In this document: piece by piece, positions 16,869 to 25,659 of the stretch | Numbering within the stretch: position 1 is the stretch's first letter | Layout of the letters: each line of letters begins with the position of its first letter | NCBI RefSeq assembly: GCF_030316765.1 | Contig: NZ_JASZYT010000012.1 | Span: 62,001 to 126,000, forward strand | Length of the DNA: 64,000 bases | Reading direction: 5' to 3' | Source of the DNA: Variovorax saccharolyticus | GTDB taxonomy: Bacteria > Pseudomonadota > Gammaproteobacteria > Burkholderiales > Burkholderiaceae_C | Program-made: the position numbers and the translations under genes | The notes under the pieces: model-generated | Database searches by the model: none | Seen by the model: only the letters and a program-made list of their open reading frames with translations | Told to the model about the DNA's origin: nothing

Positions 16869-18266
16869 ATGGACGACACCCGCCGCAGCCTGTTGCTCGT
16901 GATCGCTCTCGTGAGCTACGCGATGATCGTGACCGACAACTCGATCGTCATCACCGGGTTGCCCAGGATTCGCGAGGGCCTGGGCTTCACCGAGGCCGGC
17001 CTTTCTTGGGTGCAGAACGCTTACACGCTGGCATTCGGTGGCCTGATGATGCTCGGGGCTCGCGCTGGCGATCTGCTGGGCCGGCGTCGCATGCTGCTCG
17101 CCGGGCTCGCGATCTTCACTGCAGCGTCACTGGCCATCGGCTTGGCCGCCTCCCCCGCGTGGCTGGTGGCAGCTCGCGCCGTGCAAGGCGTGGGGTCGGC
17201 GATCCTGGCGCCGGTGACGCTGGCCTTGCTTTCGACCACTTTTGCGGAAGGCCCGGAGCGCAGTCGTGCCCTGAGTTGGTACGGCGCGGTTGGGGGCATC
17301 ACCGCCAGCATCGGTCTGGTCGTGGGGGGCATCGCTGCCGATCTGCTGTCGTGGCGCGCAGGCTTCTTCATCAACGTACCGATCGGCTTGCTGCTCATCG
17401 TTGCAGCGCGTCGCTACGTGCCGGAGACGGCCAAGCGCACCGGGCGCTTCGACCTGGCGGGCGCCGTTCTGTCCACGCTGGGCATGGTCTCGCTGGTCTA
17501 CGGTCTGGTCCATGCGGCCGAGGAAAGCTGGTTTCATCTGGGCACGGCTGTGCCGCTCGCGACGGGTGTGGCCCTGCTGTCGCTTTTCATCTGGAACGAG
17601 GCACGCGCGGCACAGCCGATCTTGCCACTGCGCCTTTTCGCCAGTCGCGAGCGGTCGGGCGCATACGCCTCACGTGTACTGTTCGTGGGCGGCGTCATGG
17701 GGTTCTTTTTCTACACCACTCAGTACTTGCAGGGTGTACTGGGCATGCGGCCGCTGTGGGCCGGTATGGCATTCCTCCCGTCCATGCTCGCCAACTTCAT
17801 GGCGGCCATGTTCGTGCCACGCCTGGTACAGCGTTTAGGCAATGCCGGCACGCTCGCTGGCGGGCTGGTGATGTCGATGGTGGGCATGGCCTGGCTAGGC
17901 CAGATTGAAGTCGGCACGCCGCTCATCACGGGGGTGATGCTGCCCATGGTTCTGATCGGCGCAGGCATGGGTTGCTCCATGAGCCCCTTGACGATTGCTG
18001 GTGTATCGGGTGTCGCGGCAGAAGACGCGGGCTCTGCCTCCGGACTGGTCGGCGTGGCCCACCAACTCGGCGGATCGGTGGGTTTGGCGCTGTTGGTAGT
18101 GGTCTTCGCGATGAGTGCTGCCACGGGCAGTGACACGCAAAGTGAACTCACGCACCGCATCGGCACGGTGATGGCGGGCGGTGCCGTGATGTCGGCGCTC
18201 GCATTGGCGGTCGTTCTGACTTGCCTCGTCAGACGGCGCACGGCCGAGAGCCGACTTCCCCTGTGA
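16869..18266 (+). CDS. MFS drug-efflux transporter, DHA2/EmrB type
   Basis: A 465-residue inner-membrane transporter with about 14 predicted helices. Family marks are 'DNSIVITGLPRIREGLGF' in helix 1, 'GARAGDLLGRRRMLLAG' between helices 2 and 3, and 'LAPVTLALLS' in helix 4. The ATG follows the preceding stop with no gap. With the reductases it suggests a detoxify-and-export operon. Confidence 0.87.
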   Translation: MDDTRRSLLLVIALVSYAMIVTDNSIVITGLPRIREGLGFTEAGLSWVQNAYTLAFGGLMMLGARAGDLLGRRRMLLAGLAIFTAASLAIGLAASPAWLVAARAVQGVGSAILAPVTLALLSTTFAEGPERSRALSWYGAVGGITASIGLVVGGIAADLLSWRAGFFINVPIGLLLIVAARRYVPETAKRTGRFDLAGAVLSTLGMVSLVYGLVHAAEESWFHLGTAVPLATGVALLSLFIWNEARAAQPILPLRLFASRERSGAYASRVLFVGGVMGFFFYTTQYLQGVLGMRPLWAGMAFLPSMLANFMAAMFVPRLVQRLGNAGTLAGGLVMSMVGMAWLGQIEVGTPLITGVMLPMVLIGAGMGCSMSPLTIAGVSGVAAEDAGSASGLVGVAHQLGGSVGLALLVVVFAMSAATGSDTQSELTHRIGTVMAGGAVMSALALAVVLTCLVRRRTAESRLPL

Positions 18267-18273
18267 ATCATCC

Positions 18274-18879
18274 ATGAGCAAAACATCTTCGAACGATCAA
18301 ACCCGCCGCGCACTCATGACGTCGCTGGCCGCCCTCTCCCTCGGTGGCGCCGCGCACGCTGCCGGCAATTCATCAGAAACCAAACCCGCCCAGGGGGGAT
18401 CCTCGATCCTGGTCGCGTACTTCTCTCGCACGGGCAACACCCGCGTCGTGGCCGGCTTGATCCGCCGCGCCACCGGTTCCGACATTTTCGAGATCCAGCC
18501 CGCCGTCGCCTATCCCGAGGACTACCTGGCAACGGTCGAGCAAGCGCGAGTAGAGCGCAACAACGGCACTCGTCCTGCCCTGGCCGCCACGATCCCGGGC
18601 ATCGCTAGGTACCAGACGGTTTATCTAGGATTCCCTATCTGGGGCGAAACCGCGCCTCCCGTCATTCGCGCCTTCCTGGGATCGCATGACATGTCGGGCA
18701 TGACGATCATCCCCTTCATCACTCACGGTGGCTACGGCCTAGGGAACAGCGAGACTGTCCTCGCCCGGCATGCGCCACAGGCACGTCTGGCGCGTGCCTT
18801 CTTGATGCAGGGCGATCAGGAGCGCCAGACCATGGATCGCGTCAATGGATGGTTGAACGAGGCGCGCGTCGCTCGCTGA
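18274..18879 (+). CDS. Exported flavodoxin-family protein
   Basis: A 201-residue protein. The N-terminus carries a twin-arginine-like signal (TRRALMTSLAALS...AHA), so it may be folded with FMN before export. The FMN phosphate loop is YFSRTGNT, followed by 'TVYLGFPIWGETAPP' and 'FITHGGYGLGNS', matching flavodoxin_4 proteins. It lies seven bases after the MFS gene. Electron partner unknown. Confidence 0.8.
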   Translation: MSKTSSNDQTRRALMTSLAALSLGGAAHAAGNSSETKPAQGGSSILVAYFSRTGNTRVVAGLIRRATGSDIFEIQPAVAYPEDYLATVEQARVERNNGTRPALAATIPGIARYQTVYLGFPIWGETAPPVIRAFLGSHDMSGMTIIPFITHGGYGLGNSETVLARHAPQARLARAFLMQGDQERQTMDRVNGWLNEARVAR

Positions 18880-18904
18880 ACCTTCCCTACAAGGAACTCC
18901 CAAA

Positions 18905-19756
18905 ATGCAACACGTTACATTGAACAACGGCATCCAGATGCCCATCGCTGGCTTCGGCGTCTTCCAGATCGCCGACCCCAAGGAATGCGAACGAAGCGTG
19001 GCCGATGCGGTCGAATGCGGCTACCGGCTGATCGACACCGCAGCTTCGTACATGAACGAGGAAGCCGTGGGTCACGGCCTGCGCAGCAGCGGCGTGACGC
19101 GCGAAGACCTGTTCGTCACCAGCAAGCTTTGGGTCCAGGACACCGGCTTCGAGCGTACGAAGGCGGCGATCGACAAATCGCTGCAGCGGCTGAAGCTCGA
19201 CTATCTGGACCTCTACCTGATCCACCAGCCGTATGGCGATGTTCATGGTTCATGGCGCGCCATGGAGGAAGCCCACCGCGCGGGCAAGCTCAGGGCCATC
19301 GGCCTGAGCAATTTCCAGCCTGATCGGTTGATGGACATGATGGCCTTCAACGAGGTGGTGCCGGCGGTCAACCAGATTGAAGTGAATCCCTTTCACCAGC
19401 AGGCCGAAAGTTTGAGGTTCATGCAGGACAACGGCGTGCAGGCCGAAGCCTGGGCGCCGTTCGCCGAGGGGCGCAACAACCTTTTTCAGAACCCGGTCCT
19501 GCTGACCATGGGCGAGAAGTACGGCAAGTCCGTGGGACAGTTGGTGTTGCGCTGGCTGGTGCAAAGGGGCATCGTGGCCCTTGCCAAATCGGTGCGCAAG
19601 GAGCGGATGGCCGAGAACCTGAGCATCTTCGACTTCGAGCTAGACGACGCGGACATCGCGCGGTTCTCGACGCTCGAAACCGGGCAGAGCAGCTTCTTCT
19701 CGCACCGGGACCCAGCCATGGTCAAGTCGTTGAGCGGACGTCGGCTCGACATCTGA
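18905..19756 (+). CDS. Aldo/keto reductase (AKR5 / 2,5-diketogluconate-reductase-like)
   Basis: A 283-residue TIM-barrel reductase. Catalytic residues are seen in DTAASYMNE (Asp, Tyr), VTSKLW (Lys) and LIHQPYGD (His); the C-terminal 'GIVALAKSVRKERMAENLSI' is the NADPH phosphate site with a Lys/Arg set. It is 25 bases after the flavodoxin gene, in the same operon as the first aldo/keto reductase but only distantly related to it. Confidence 0.87.
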   Translation: MQHVTLNNGIQMPIAGFGVFQIADPKECERSVADAVECGYRLIDTAASYMNEEAVGHGLRSSGVTREDLFVTSKLWVQDTGFERTKAAIDKSLQRLKLDYLDLYLIHQPYGDVHGSWRAMEEAHRAGKLRAIGLSNFQPDRLMDMMAFNEVVPAVNQIEVNPFHQQAESLRFMQDNGVQAEAWAPFAEGRNNLFQNPVLLTMGEKYGKSVGQLVLRWLVQRGIVALAKSVRKERMAENLSIFDFELDDADIARFSTLETGQSSFFSHRDPAMVKSLSGRRLDI

Positions 19757-19878
19757 CCGATGGCACGCCAGAAGCAAGTCACCCCGTTGACAAAACAACA
19801 TGGGGCAGGAATCGGCGCGCTGAGCACCAGCCTGCCGCCGGTCAGCCGTCCGATCGCTGCCGAATTGAGAAACTGAGC

Positions 19879-20961
19879 ATGAAAATCACAAGAATCCTGC
19901 TTGCCATGGCTGTGGTCAGCGTGCTTGCCGCCTGTGCAACCCGGCCTAGTGGCGAACGTGGTTTCGCCGGCCCCTTGTCGATTCAGGCACAAGGCAGTTT
20001 CGCCGCCGGTGGAAAGGTGGTGTCAGCGCCGGGCACCTTCAACCCGCGCAAGCCACTTGAACCGGCTGGGCAGACCTACCACGGTGATCATGCCTACGCC
20101 TTCTACCAAATTCCAGTCGACGCCCGAAAGCTCCCTATCGTTATGTGGCATGGCGCGGGTCAGTTCTCGAAGACGTGGGAAACCACAGCCGATGGCCGCG
20201 AAGGCTTTCAGAACATCTTCTTGCGCCGACAGTTCGGTGTGTATCTGGTCGATCAACCACGACGCGGTGGTGCAGGACGTAGCATGATCGAAGCGACGCT
20301 CAAACCGGTGCCGGACGAACAGCTCTGGTTCAACCAGTTCCGAATCGGTCTATGGCCGAACTACTTCGAAGGCGTGCAGGTGCCTCGCGATGAGCAGACC
20401 CGAGACCAGTTCTTCCGCGCCATGACGCCGAACACTGGACCGTTCGACATGGGCGTGGTCTCCGATGGAGTGTCGGCAGTGTTCAACAAGATCGGCCCCG
20501 GCATCCTGTTCACCCATTCGCAAGGGGGAGGCCCGGGCTGGCTGACCGCGATCAAAAACAGCAAGGTCAGAGCGATCGTGGCCTTCGAGCCGGGCAGCAG
20601 CTTCGTCTTCCCGGAAGGCGAAGTGCCGCGCCCGATTCCGAGCGCGTTCGACACTGTTCAGGGTGCGGCAGTGTCGATGGAACAGTTCTTGGCCCTCACG
20701 AAGATCCCGATCCTCATTCTCTACGGCGACAACATTCCGGCGCAAGCGATCGACCTGCCGGCCCAGGACAGTTGGCGCGCACGCCTCGAGATGGCCCGGT
20801 TGTGGCGCGACGCGGTCAACAAGCATGGTGGGGACGTGAAGCTAATCCATTTGCCAGAAATAGGCATCAAGGGCAACACGCACTTCCCGATGTCGGACTT
20901 GAACAATATTCAGGTCGCCGACTTGGTCTCGAGCTTTCTCACCGACACGGGCCTGGATTGA
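19879..20961 (+). CDS. Alpha/beta-hydrolase-fold lipoprotein
   Basis: A 360-residue exported hydrolase. The signal peptide ends in the lipobox VLAAC (residues 15-19). The nucleophile elbow appears as FTHSQGGGPGW, with the late His in NTHFPMSD. Members of this group act as esterases of unknown specificity. It lies 122 bases after the second aldo/keto reductase and is the last gene of the plus-strand group. Confidence 0.78.
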   Translation: MKITRILLAMAVVSVLAACATRPSGERGFAGPLSIQAQGSFAAGGKVVSAPGTFNPRKPLEPAGQTYHGDHAYAFYQIPVDARKLPIVMWHGAGQFSKTWETTADGREGFQNIFLRRQFGVYLVDQPRRGGAGRSMIEATLKPVPDEQLWFNQFRIGLWPNYFEGVQVPRDEQTRDQFFRAMTPNTGPFDMGVVSDGVSAVFNKIGPGILFTHSQGGGPGWLTAIKNSKVRAIVAFEPGSSFVFPEGEVPRPIPSAFDTVQGAAVSMEQFLALTKIPILILYGDNIPAQAIDLPAQDSWRARLEMARLWRDAVNKHGGDVKLIHLPEIGIKGNTHFPMSDLNNIQVADLVSSFLTDTGLD

Positions 20962-21021
20962 CTGACGGCAACAGGAACGAATACAACGAAAGGCCCATGC
21001 GTAGTCGCGCAGTGCCATTCA

Positions 21022-21160
21022 CTAAATTCCGCCCAAGCACACATACTTGATCGATTTGTGGTCGTCGAAGCCGTGCTTTGAACCTTCCGACCAAAGCCGG
21101 ACTGCTTTCCTCCGCCAAACGGTGCGACCTCGGTGGAGATTAGCCCGTGTTGGCGCCAAA
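21022..21160 (-). pseudogene. 3' remnant of an aldehyde dehydrogenase gene
   Basis: Reading the minus strand in two frames recovers the end of a succinate-semialdehyde-dehydrogenase-like protein: 'NTG', 'ISTEVAPFGG', 'KQSGFGR', then after a frameshift 'EGSKHGFDDHKSIKYVCLGGI' (C-terminus) and TAG. The intact gene at 51919-53385 ends in nearly the same residues (KYLCLGGI). Only the last 45 or so codons remain, with at least one frameshift. It is not a copy of that gene: the wording differs at many positions. Confidence 0.7.
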
Positions 21161-21179
21161 GGGGAGGAAGAGATTCCTG

Positions 21180-21370
21180 GGCCGCTCAGCGCTAGCAGCC
21201 AACGTCGCAACCATCACCTGCGCGAGAAGGCCGGCCCTGGGGATGCCCTTGTCGATCAGCGGGGCGTGTACCGGCGCTTAGATCAGCGTCTGGCCCTCCG
21301 CGCAGGCCGACTTCGCCCGAACATCTTGCTCGACAGTGAACAGACGGTGCCGTGCGATCGCACGAACAAA
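21180..21370 (-). pseudogene. Degenerate IS66-family transposase fragment
   Basis: The minus strand carries 'FTVEQDVRAKSACAEGQTLI', a stop, 'APVHAPLIDKGIPRAGLLAQVMVATLA'-like text (read as APVHAPLIDKG then IPRAGLLAQVMV). In IS66 TnpC proteins the same order occurs: FTVERHxRGKWxCxxCxTLIQAPVPAxxIDKGIPTAGLLAQVLV. The stop replaces the Gln of LIQAP. No start, DDE region, tnpA/tnpB or terminal repeats are left, so it is a scar. It abuts the aldehyde dehydrogenase remnant. Confidence 0.68.
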
Positions 21371-21693
21371 CCACCGATATGGCGCCCGCTGTCTCCTGGT
21401 CTGCCAGGGCAACCTCTGGCAGCAGCGGGTCGAGTTCCTTACGCGTCATCGTCATCTGAGTGCCATCGGACGACATGCATCGAGATCTCGGGCCTGCGAT
21501 GGGACGTCCTGCGCTCTCATGGCTATCAAGTGGAGGGACTTTTGCGCGCGTCGTCCATGTCCTGAGCCATGTGCTCGAGGTCTGCGCAGCCGTCGACCGC
21601 TTCAATCGCCGTCAAAATGGCTTTGAGGCAGTGCTTTGCACGGGCAGCCGCTGGCTCTTGGCTTACAGTGCAGAATACACCGCCGCCCCCAAT
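21371..21693. other. Non-coding stretch downstream of the PrpF-like gene
   Basis: No intact gene is supported. Short open frames on both strands lack recognisable motifs; the minus strand has a run 'LKAILTAIEAVDG...' near 21560-21640 that may be another decayed coding fragment, but I cannot name it. The stretch joins the IS66/ALDH scar to the end of the CoA-module operon. Confidence 0.4.
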
Positions 21694-22842
21694 CTAGTCC
21701 GCGGGGGCCTGCAGTGCGGCGTTCCGCACGAAGGCATAGCCTTCCATCAGGCGGCGTGCAGTGCGCGAGAACAGGACCTCGTTGACCTTCCAGGCGCCGT
21801 CGACCTGAACAACATCGCTGCGCGCGGTGATTACGCCGCTGGGATGACCGATGCGGATGGCTTCGCCGGCTTCGATCGGAGCCATGCACTGATGAACGAT
21901 GCTGCCTTCGATGCGGGCCGCCACCGAGGTACAGATAGTGCCGCCGCCCGGATAGGCCTTGTGCGTGAGCCGGTTGCGGCCAATCATCTTGCCCAGCATA
22001 TGCACATCCCTGGCCTGGATCGTACGGGTGCCGGCGTAGTCCAGGTAAGACTGGGCAGGGCCTACCATGATCTGAAAGGGCGTCATCAGACCATCAACGG
22101 GCAAGTTGCAAAGGCCGACCGCCCCTTGGCGCAGTTCCTCAGCAATCTCAAACGCCTGGTCGGGCAGTTCATCGAGGGCTTCGATGCCGCTCAGGCCGAT
22201 GTCAGCAGCGCGGAAGAATACGCAGATCGTTCCGATGTCGACAATCGATACTGGGATCGACTTGCCCAATGCGGTCACATAAAGATGGTTGACCGCCTCG
22301 CCAGTGGGCAGCAGTTTGCCGGTCGCGCCGCCGCTGGAGTCTGAGTAGTCCAATGCCACCTCGGCTCCCGATCCCGGTGCACCGTCAATTGCCGAGTCGC
22401 CTTCCACGCGCGGCATGCCGTCATGCGTTTGTACCTTCACGCGCAGCACTTTGTTGGTGTTCGTGTTGTGAATGCGAACTGTGGTCAGCGGGTCGGTAGC
22501 GCGAACATACCCCTCCTCAATCGCAAAGACGGCAGCGGCAGAGGAGATGTTGCCGCAGACGATCTCATAGCTAACCGTCGGCTCTTCAATACCGATTTGG
22601 GCAAAGGTGTAATCGATATCAGCGTCGGGCCGGGTCGAAGGTCCGATGATGGCGCACTTGCTGGTCAGCAGATCAGCGCCGCCGAGGCCATCGATCTGAC
22701 GCCTGTCGGGGCTGCCGAACAATGTCAGCAGCAGTCGATTTCTGGTCGCCAGATCTGCGGGAATCTGCGTCTCATTGAGGAAGAGGGCTTTGCTGGTGCC
22801 ACCGCGCATAATGGTGGTCTTCACTCGGGTTTGCTCGTTCAT
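21694..22842 (-). CDS. PrpF-family isomerase (2-methylaconitate isomerase / 4-oxalomesaconate tautomerase-like)
   Basis: A 382-residue double-domain diaminopimelate-epimerase-fold protein. The N-terminal 'TTIMRGGTSKALFL' and the 'YEIVCGNISSAA' segment are PrpF hallmarks: the first binds the substrate carboxylates and the second carries a conserved Cys-Gly-Asn. PrpF proteins move or flip C=C bonds in small di- and tricarboxylates without cofactor. It is the last gene of the minus-strand run, 39 bases after the CoA-transferase. Substrate unknown; its setting below nic genes makes a C4 or C5 unsaturated acid possible. Confidence 0.8.
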   Translation of the reverse strand: MNEQTRVKTTIMRGGTSKALFLNETQIPADLATRNRLLLTLFGSPDRRQIDGLGGADLLTSKCAIIGPSTRPDADIDYTFAQIGIEEPTVSYEIVCGNISSAAAVFAIEEGYVRATDPLTTVRIHNTNTNKVLRVKVQTHDGMPRVEGDSAIDGAPGSGAEVALDYSDSSGGATGKLLPTGEAVNHLYVTALGKSIPVSIVDIGTICVFFRAADIGLSGIEALDELPDQAFEIAEELRQGAVGLCNLPVDGLMTPFQIMVGPAQSYLDYAGTRTIQARDVHMLGKMIGRNRLTHKAYPGGGTICTSVAARIEGSIVHQCMAPIEAGEAIRIGHPSGVITARSDVVQVDGAWKVNEVLFSRTARRLMEGYAFVRNAALQAPAD

Positions 22843-22881
22843 AGTGATCTCTCGTTGCGTATAGAAAAAGATGACTGGCGT

Positions 22882-24045
22882 TCAGCTAACTTTCTCCAAG
22901 GAAATTCCGAAGGCTCGGAGCACCTCCTCGGTATGTTCGCCAATGCCCGGTGCGCAATGGTCTTTGCGGTCGCTGTTCTCGGTGTGCGGGTTGATCGGGA
23001 AACCCGGCATGCGCAAGGTTCCTTCCGGAGTCTCCACGTTGATGAAGGACCGATTGCTCTCGACCTGCGGATGGACCATCAGATCCAAATAGGTTGAAAC
23101 CTTCGCGCACAGGATGTCGTGCGCCTGAAGTAGCGCCAGCCAATGTTCAGTACTCTGCGCTTCAAAGGCCGGACCCAGTTCCGCGCGCATGGCTGCGCGA
23201 TGTCGCGTGCGCGCGGCCGAGTCAATAAATCGAGGGTCTTGAGCCAAGTGCTCGCACCCCAAAAGTTCACACAGGCGCGGCCATCGGTCGCCCATGTAGG
23301 CTGCCACCATCACCCAGCCATCGGTGGTGCGAAACGCTTCGTTGGGCGCCGAGTACGGCGCGGCGCTGCCGAGGCGCTCGGGCAGCACTCCGTCGCGCAG
23401 ATAGCTGGCGAGCGATGGCAGCTGCAGCGAGATGGCCGAGCTCAGTAGGCTCACATCCAGCAGCCCGCCTGGACCATCAGCGCCGCGCTGCAGCAACTTG
23501 GCCACGATGCCCATGCAGGCGAGATTGCCAGTCATTACATCAACCACCGGCGTTTGCACCTTACACGGTTCGGCGTCGGGCAAGCCGACGATGCTCATCA
23601 GCCCGCTGTCGGCCTGTAGTATGCCGTCCACCCCAGCGCGCTGGGCATACGGGCCTGTCTGTCCATAGGCTGAGATTGCGCAGTAGATCAGGCGCGAGTT
23701 CAGCGCGCGCACCGTCTCATAGCCAAGACCCAACCGTTCCATAACACCCGGCCGGAAGCTCTCGACGACGACGTCTACCTGCCCTGCCATGGCCAGGATG
23801 GCCTGCACCGATTCGGGCTTCTTGAGGTCCAAGCACACGCCCTTCTTGTTGCGGTTAAAGGCGTGGAAGAGCGCGCTGTCTCGCCCCACCCACGCTGGCC
23901 CCAACGAGCGGCCTAGGTCGCCCTGTGGCGATTCAACTTTGATCACTTCGGCACCCATGTCAGCCAGCAGCATGGTGCAGATCGGACCGGCCGCGATCTG
24001 GCTGAAATCGAGCACGCGAATGCCCCGCAATGCTTCTCTCAGCAT
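22882..24045 (-). CDS. CaiB/BaiF family III CoA-transferase
   Basis: A 387-residue CoA-transferase. The N-terminal 'GIRVLDFSQIAAGPICTMLLADMGAEVIKVE' block is diagnostic (quoted here as VLDFSQIAAGPICTML), followed by FRPGVMERLGLGYE and the GVDGILQADSGLMS region, which contains the Asp position that forms the aspartyl-CoA intermediate in the family. It would activate an organic acid as its CoA ester for the downstream hydratase and thiolase. It lies 43 bases after the enoyl-CoA hydratase gene. Confidence 0.87.
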   Translation of the reverse strand: MLREALRGIRVLDFSQIAAGPICTMLLADMGAEVIKVESPQGDLGRSLGPAWVGRDSALFHAFNRNKKGVCLDLKKPESVQAILAMAGQVDVVVESFRPGVMERLGLGYETVRALNSRLIYCAISAYGQTGPYAQRAGVDGILQADSGLMSIVGLPDAEPCKVQTPVVDVMTGNLACMGIVAKLLQRGADGPGGLLDVSLLSSAISLQLPSLASYLRDGVLPERLGSAAPYSAPNEAFRTTDGWVMVAAYMGDRWPRLCELLGCEHLAQDPRFIDSAARTRHRAAMRAELGPAFEAQSTEHWLALLQAHDILCAKVSTYLDLMVHPQVESNRSFINVETPEGTLRMPGFPINPHTENSDRKDHCAPGIGEHTEEVLRAFGISLEKVS

Positions 24046-24088
24046 GGAGTGTCTCCTCTTTGCATGGTCATGTAATTAGGTTCAGGGC

Positions 24089-24889
24089 TCAACGCCCTGT
24101 AAAGTTTGGAGCCCGCTTCTGGGCAAAGGCAGCGCGCCCCTCCACACGGTCCTGCGTATCTCGAAGCGCGCCCCAATGGAGCTCGGTCAAGTCCTGGGCC
24201 TCGGTCTCTGACAGATGCACCGTGGCGTGTGCCAGGCGCTTCACGGCTTGCACAGCCAAGGGGCCGTTGGCGGCAATGCGTTCGGCAATCGCAAATGCGC
24301 GGTCCATCAGGTCACGCGCCTCCAGCACTTCAGACACCAGGCCCATGGCCTGCGCCTGCGCGGCGGCGACACGATCACCGGTCAGCGCCATCTGCATGGC
24401 GTGGCTAGAGCCGACCGCGCGCATCAAACGCGTGACCCCCAGTACACCTGGTATCGACCCCACGCAGACTTCCGGCAACCCGAAGCTGGCATTGCGCGAT
24501 GCGATTCGTATGTCACACTGCAGCGCCAGTTCCAGCCCACCGCCCAGGCAGTAGCCCTCAATGGCGGCTACCACCGGCTTTGTAAGGCGCAGGTCGTTCA
24601 GATCCATCAGACGCACGTACAGGCCGTTTCTGTCGCTGGCGTCTTTGGACCCGAACATGCCTTGGGCATAGCTGGCGCCGGCGGGCGCGCCCTTGAGGTC
24701 CGCTCCGGTGCAAAAAGCGCGCTCACCCGCGCCGGCTAACACGACGCAGCGCACTGCAACGTTGTCCTGGCACCTCAGCAGGTGCGCGCGCAACTCGCTC
24801 AGGCTGTCGACGTCAAGGGCATTCATCGCCAATGGGCGGTTAAGCGTCAGCAAGGCTACAGGGCCTCGAATGTCAAAAGCGACAGGCAT
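24089..24889 (-). CDS. Enoyl-CoA hydratase/isomerase family protein
   Basis: A 266-residue crotonase-fold protein. The oxyanion-hole segments ERAFCTGADLK and AIEGYCLGGGLELAL are intact, and the catalytic Glu region reads FGLPEVCVG. I start at ATG 24889 (MPVAFDIRGPV), although the open frame runs further; the added residues are low-complexity and overlap the SDR gene. The stop-to-start gap to the SDR is 10 bases. Expected to hydrate an enoyl-CoA in the CoA module. Confidence 0.87.
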   Translation of the reverse strand: MPVAFDIRGPVALLTLNRPLAMNALDVDSLSELRAHLLRCQDNVAVRCVVLAGAGERAFCTGADLKGAPAGASYAQGMFGSKDASDRNGLYVRLMDLNDLRLTKPVVAAIEGYCLGGGLELALQCDIRIASRNASFGLPEVCVGSIPGVLGVTRLMRAVGSSHAMQMALTGDRVAAAQAQAMGLVSEVLEARDLMDRAFAIAERIAANGPLAVQAVKRLAHATVHLSETEAQDLTELHWGALRDTQDRVEGRAAFAQKRAPNFTGR

Positions 24890-24899
24890 TGGTGGCTCT

Positions 24900-25658
24900 T
24901 CAGACGCTGGGAGATGAAAGGCTTCGACCACCGCAGACGTAAAGGGTCTGCCCGGTGACATAGCTCGCGGCCGGATCGAGGAAGAACTTGATCGCGCCGG
25001 CGATGTCCTCGGGCGTGCCGATGCGGCGCGCCGGCACCGACTCCTGCAGGCGCGACTGCACTTCTGGCGGAAAGTTTCGGAACAGCGGCGTGTCCACGAT
25101 GCCGGGCGCGACCGCATTGACCGTGATGCCCTTGCTGGCGAACTCGATCGCCAGGCTGCGCGTGAGGCTCACCACGCCGCCCTTGGCGGCCGAGTAGTTG
25201 GCCTGCCCGAAGCCGCCCAGCCAGGCACGCGACGAGATATTGACGATTCGCCCGAAGCCGCGCTCGACCATACCGGGCAGCGCCGCCTTGCAGCACAGGA
25301 ACTGGGACTTGAGGTTGGTGGCTATCACCAGGTCCCAGTCCTGTTCGGTCATCTTGAGGAAGCGCATGTCGCGAACCGCGCCGGCATTGTTGACCAGGAA
25401 GTTGACTTGGCCGAAGTCGCGCCTAGTCCCCGCGAAGGCCTCCTCGACCGCGGGGCCGAAGGTGAGGTCCACTGTCTCGGTGTGGACGGCGGCGCCGGCC
25501 TCCCGCAATGCGTGGGCCGCGGTTGCAAGCGCGTCCGCGTCGCGGTCGAACAGGGCCACGCGCACGCCCTCCTCCACCAAGGCCTTGGCGATGCCAAAAC
25601 CGATGCCGCGCGCGGCGCCCGTCACGACCGCGGTATGTCCTGAGTGTCTCGACGCCAT
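24900..25658 (-). CDS. SDR-family oxidoreductase, 3-hydroxyacyl-CoA-dehydrogenase/FabG-like
   Basis: A 252-residue classical short-chain dehydrogenase with TGAARGIGFG, NNAGAV, a Ser in NISSRAW and the Tyr-Lys pair in YSAAKGG. The C-terminal 'YVTGQTLYVCGGRSL' is FabG-like. Its ATG lies one base after the thiolase stop. In this order (hydratase, dehydrogenase, thiolase) it is the natural candidate for oxidising the 3-hydroxyacyl-CoA intermediate. Confidence 0.85.
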   Translation of the reverse strand: MASRHSGHTAVVTGAARGIGFGIAKALVEEGVRVALFDRDADALATAAHALREAGAAVHTETVDLTFGPAVEEAFAGTRRDFGQVNFLVNNAGAVRDMRFLKMTEQDWDLVIATNLKSQFLCCKAALPGMVERGFGRIVNISSRAWLGGFGQANYSAAKGGVVSLTRSLAIEFASKGITVNAVAPGIVDTPLFRNFPPEVQSRLQESVPARRIGTPEDIAGAIKFFLDPAASYVTGQTLYVCGGRSLSSPSV

Positions 25659-25659
25659 G

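Noticed and set aside
21022..21160. Recent duplication of the aldehyde dehydrogenase at 51919-53385
   Set aside because: The ends are similar at protein level (KY-CLGGI) but the DNA differs at many positions, so it is a relative and not a copy.
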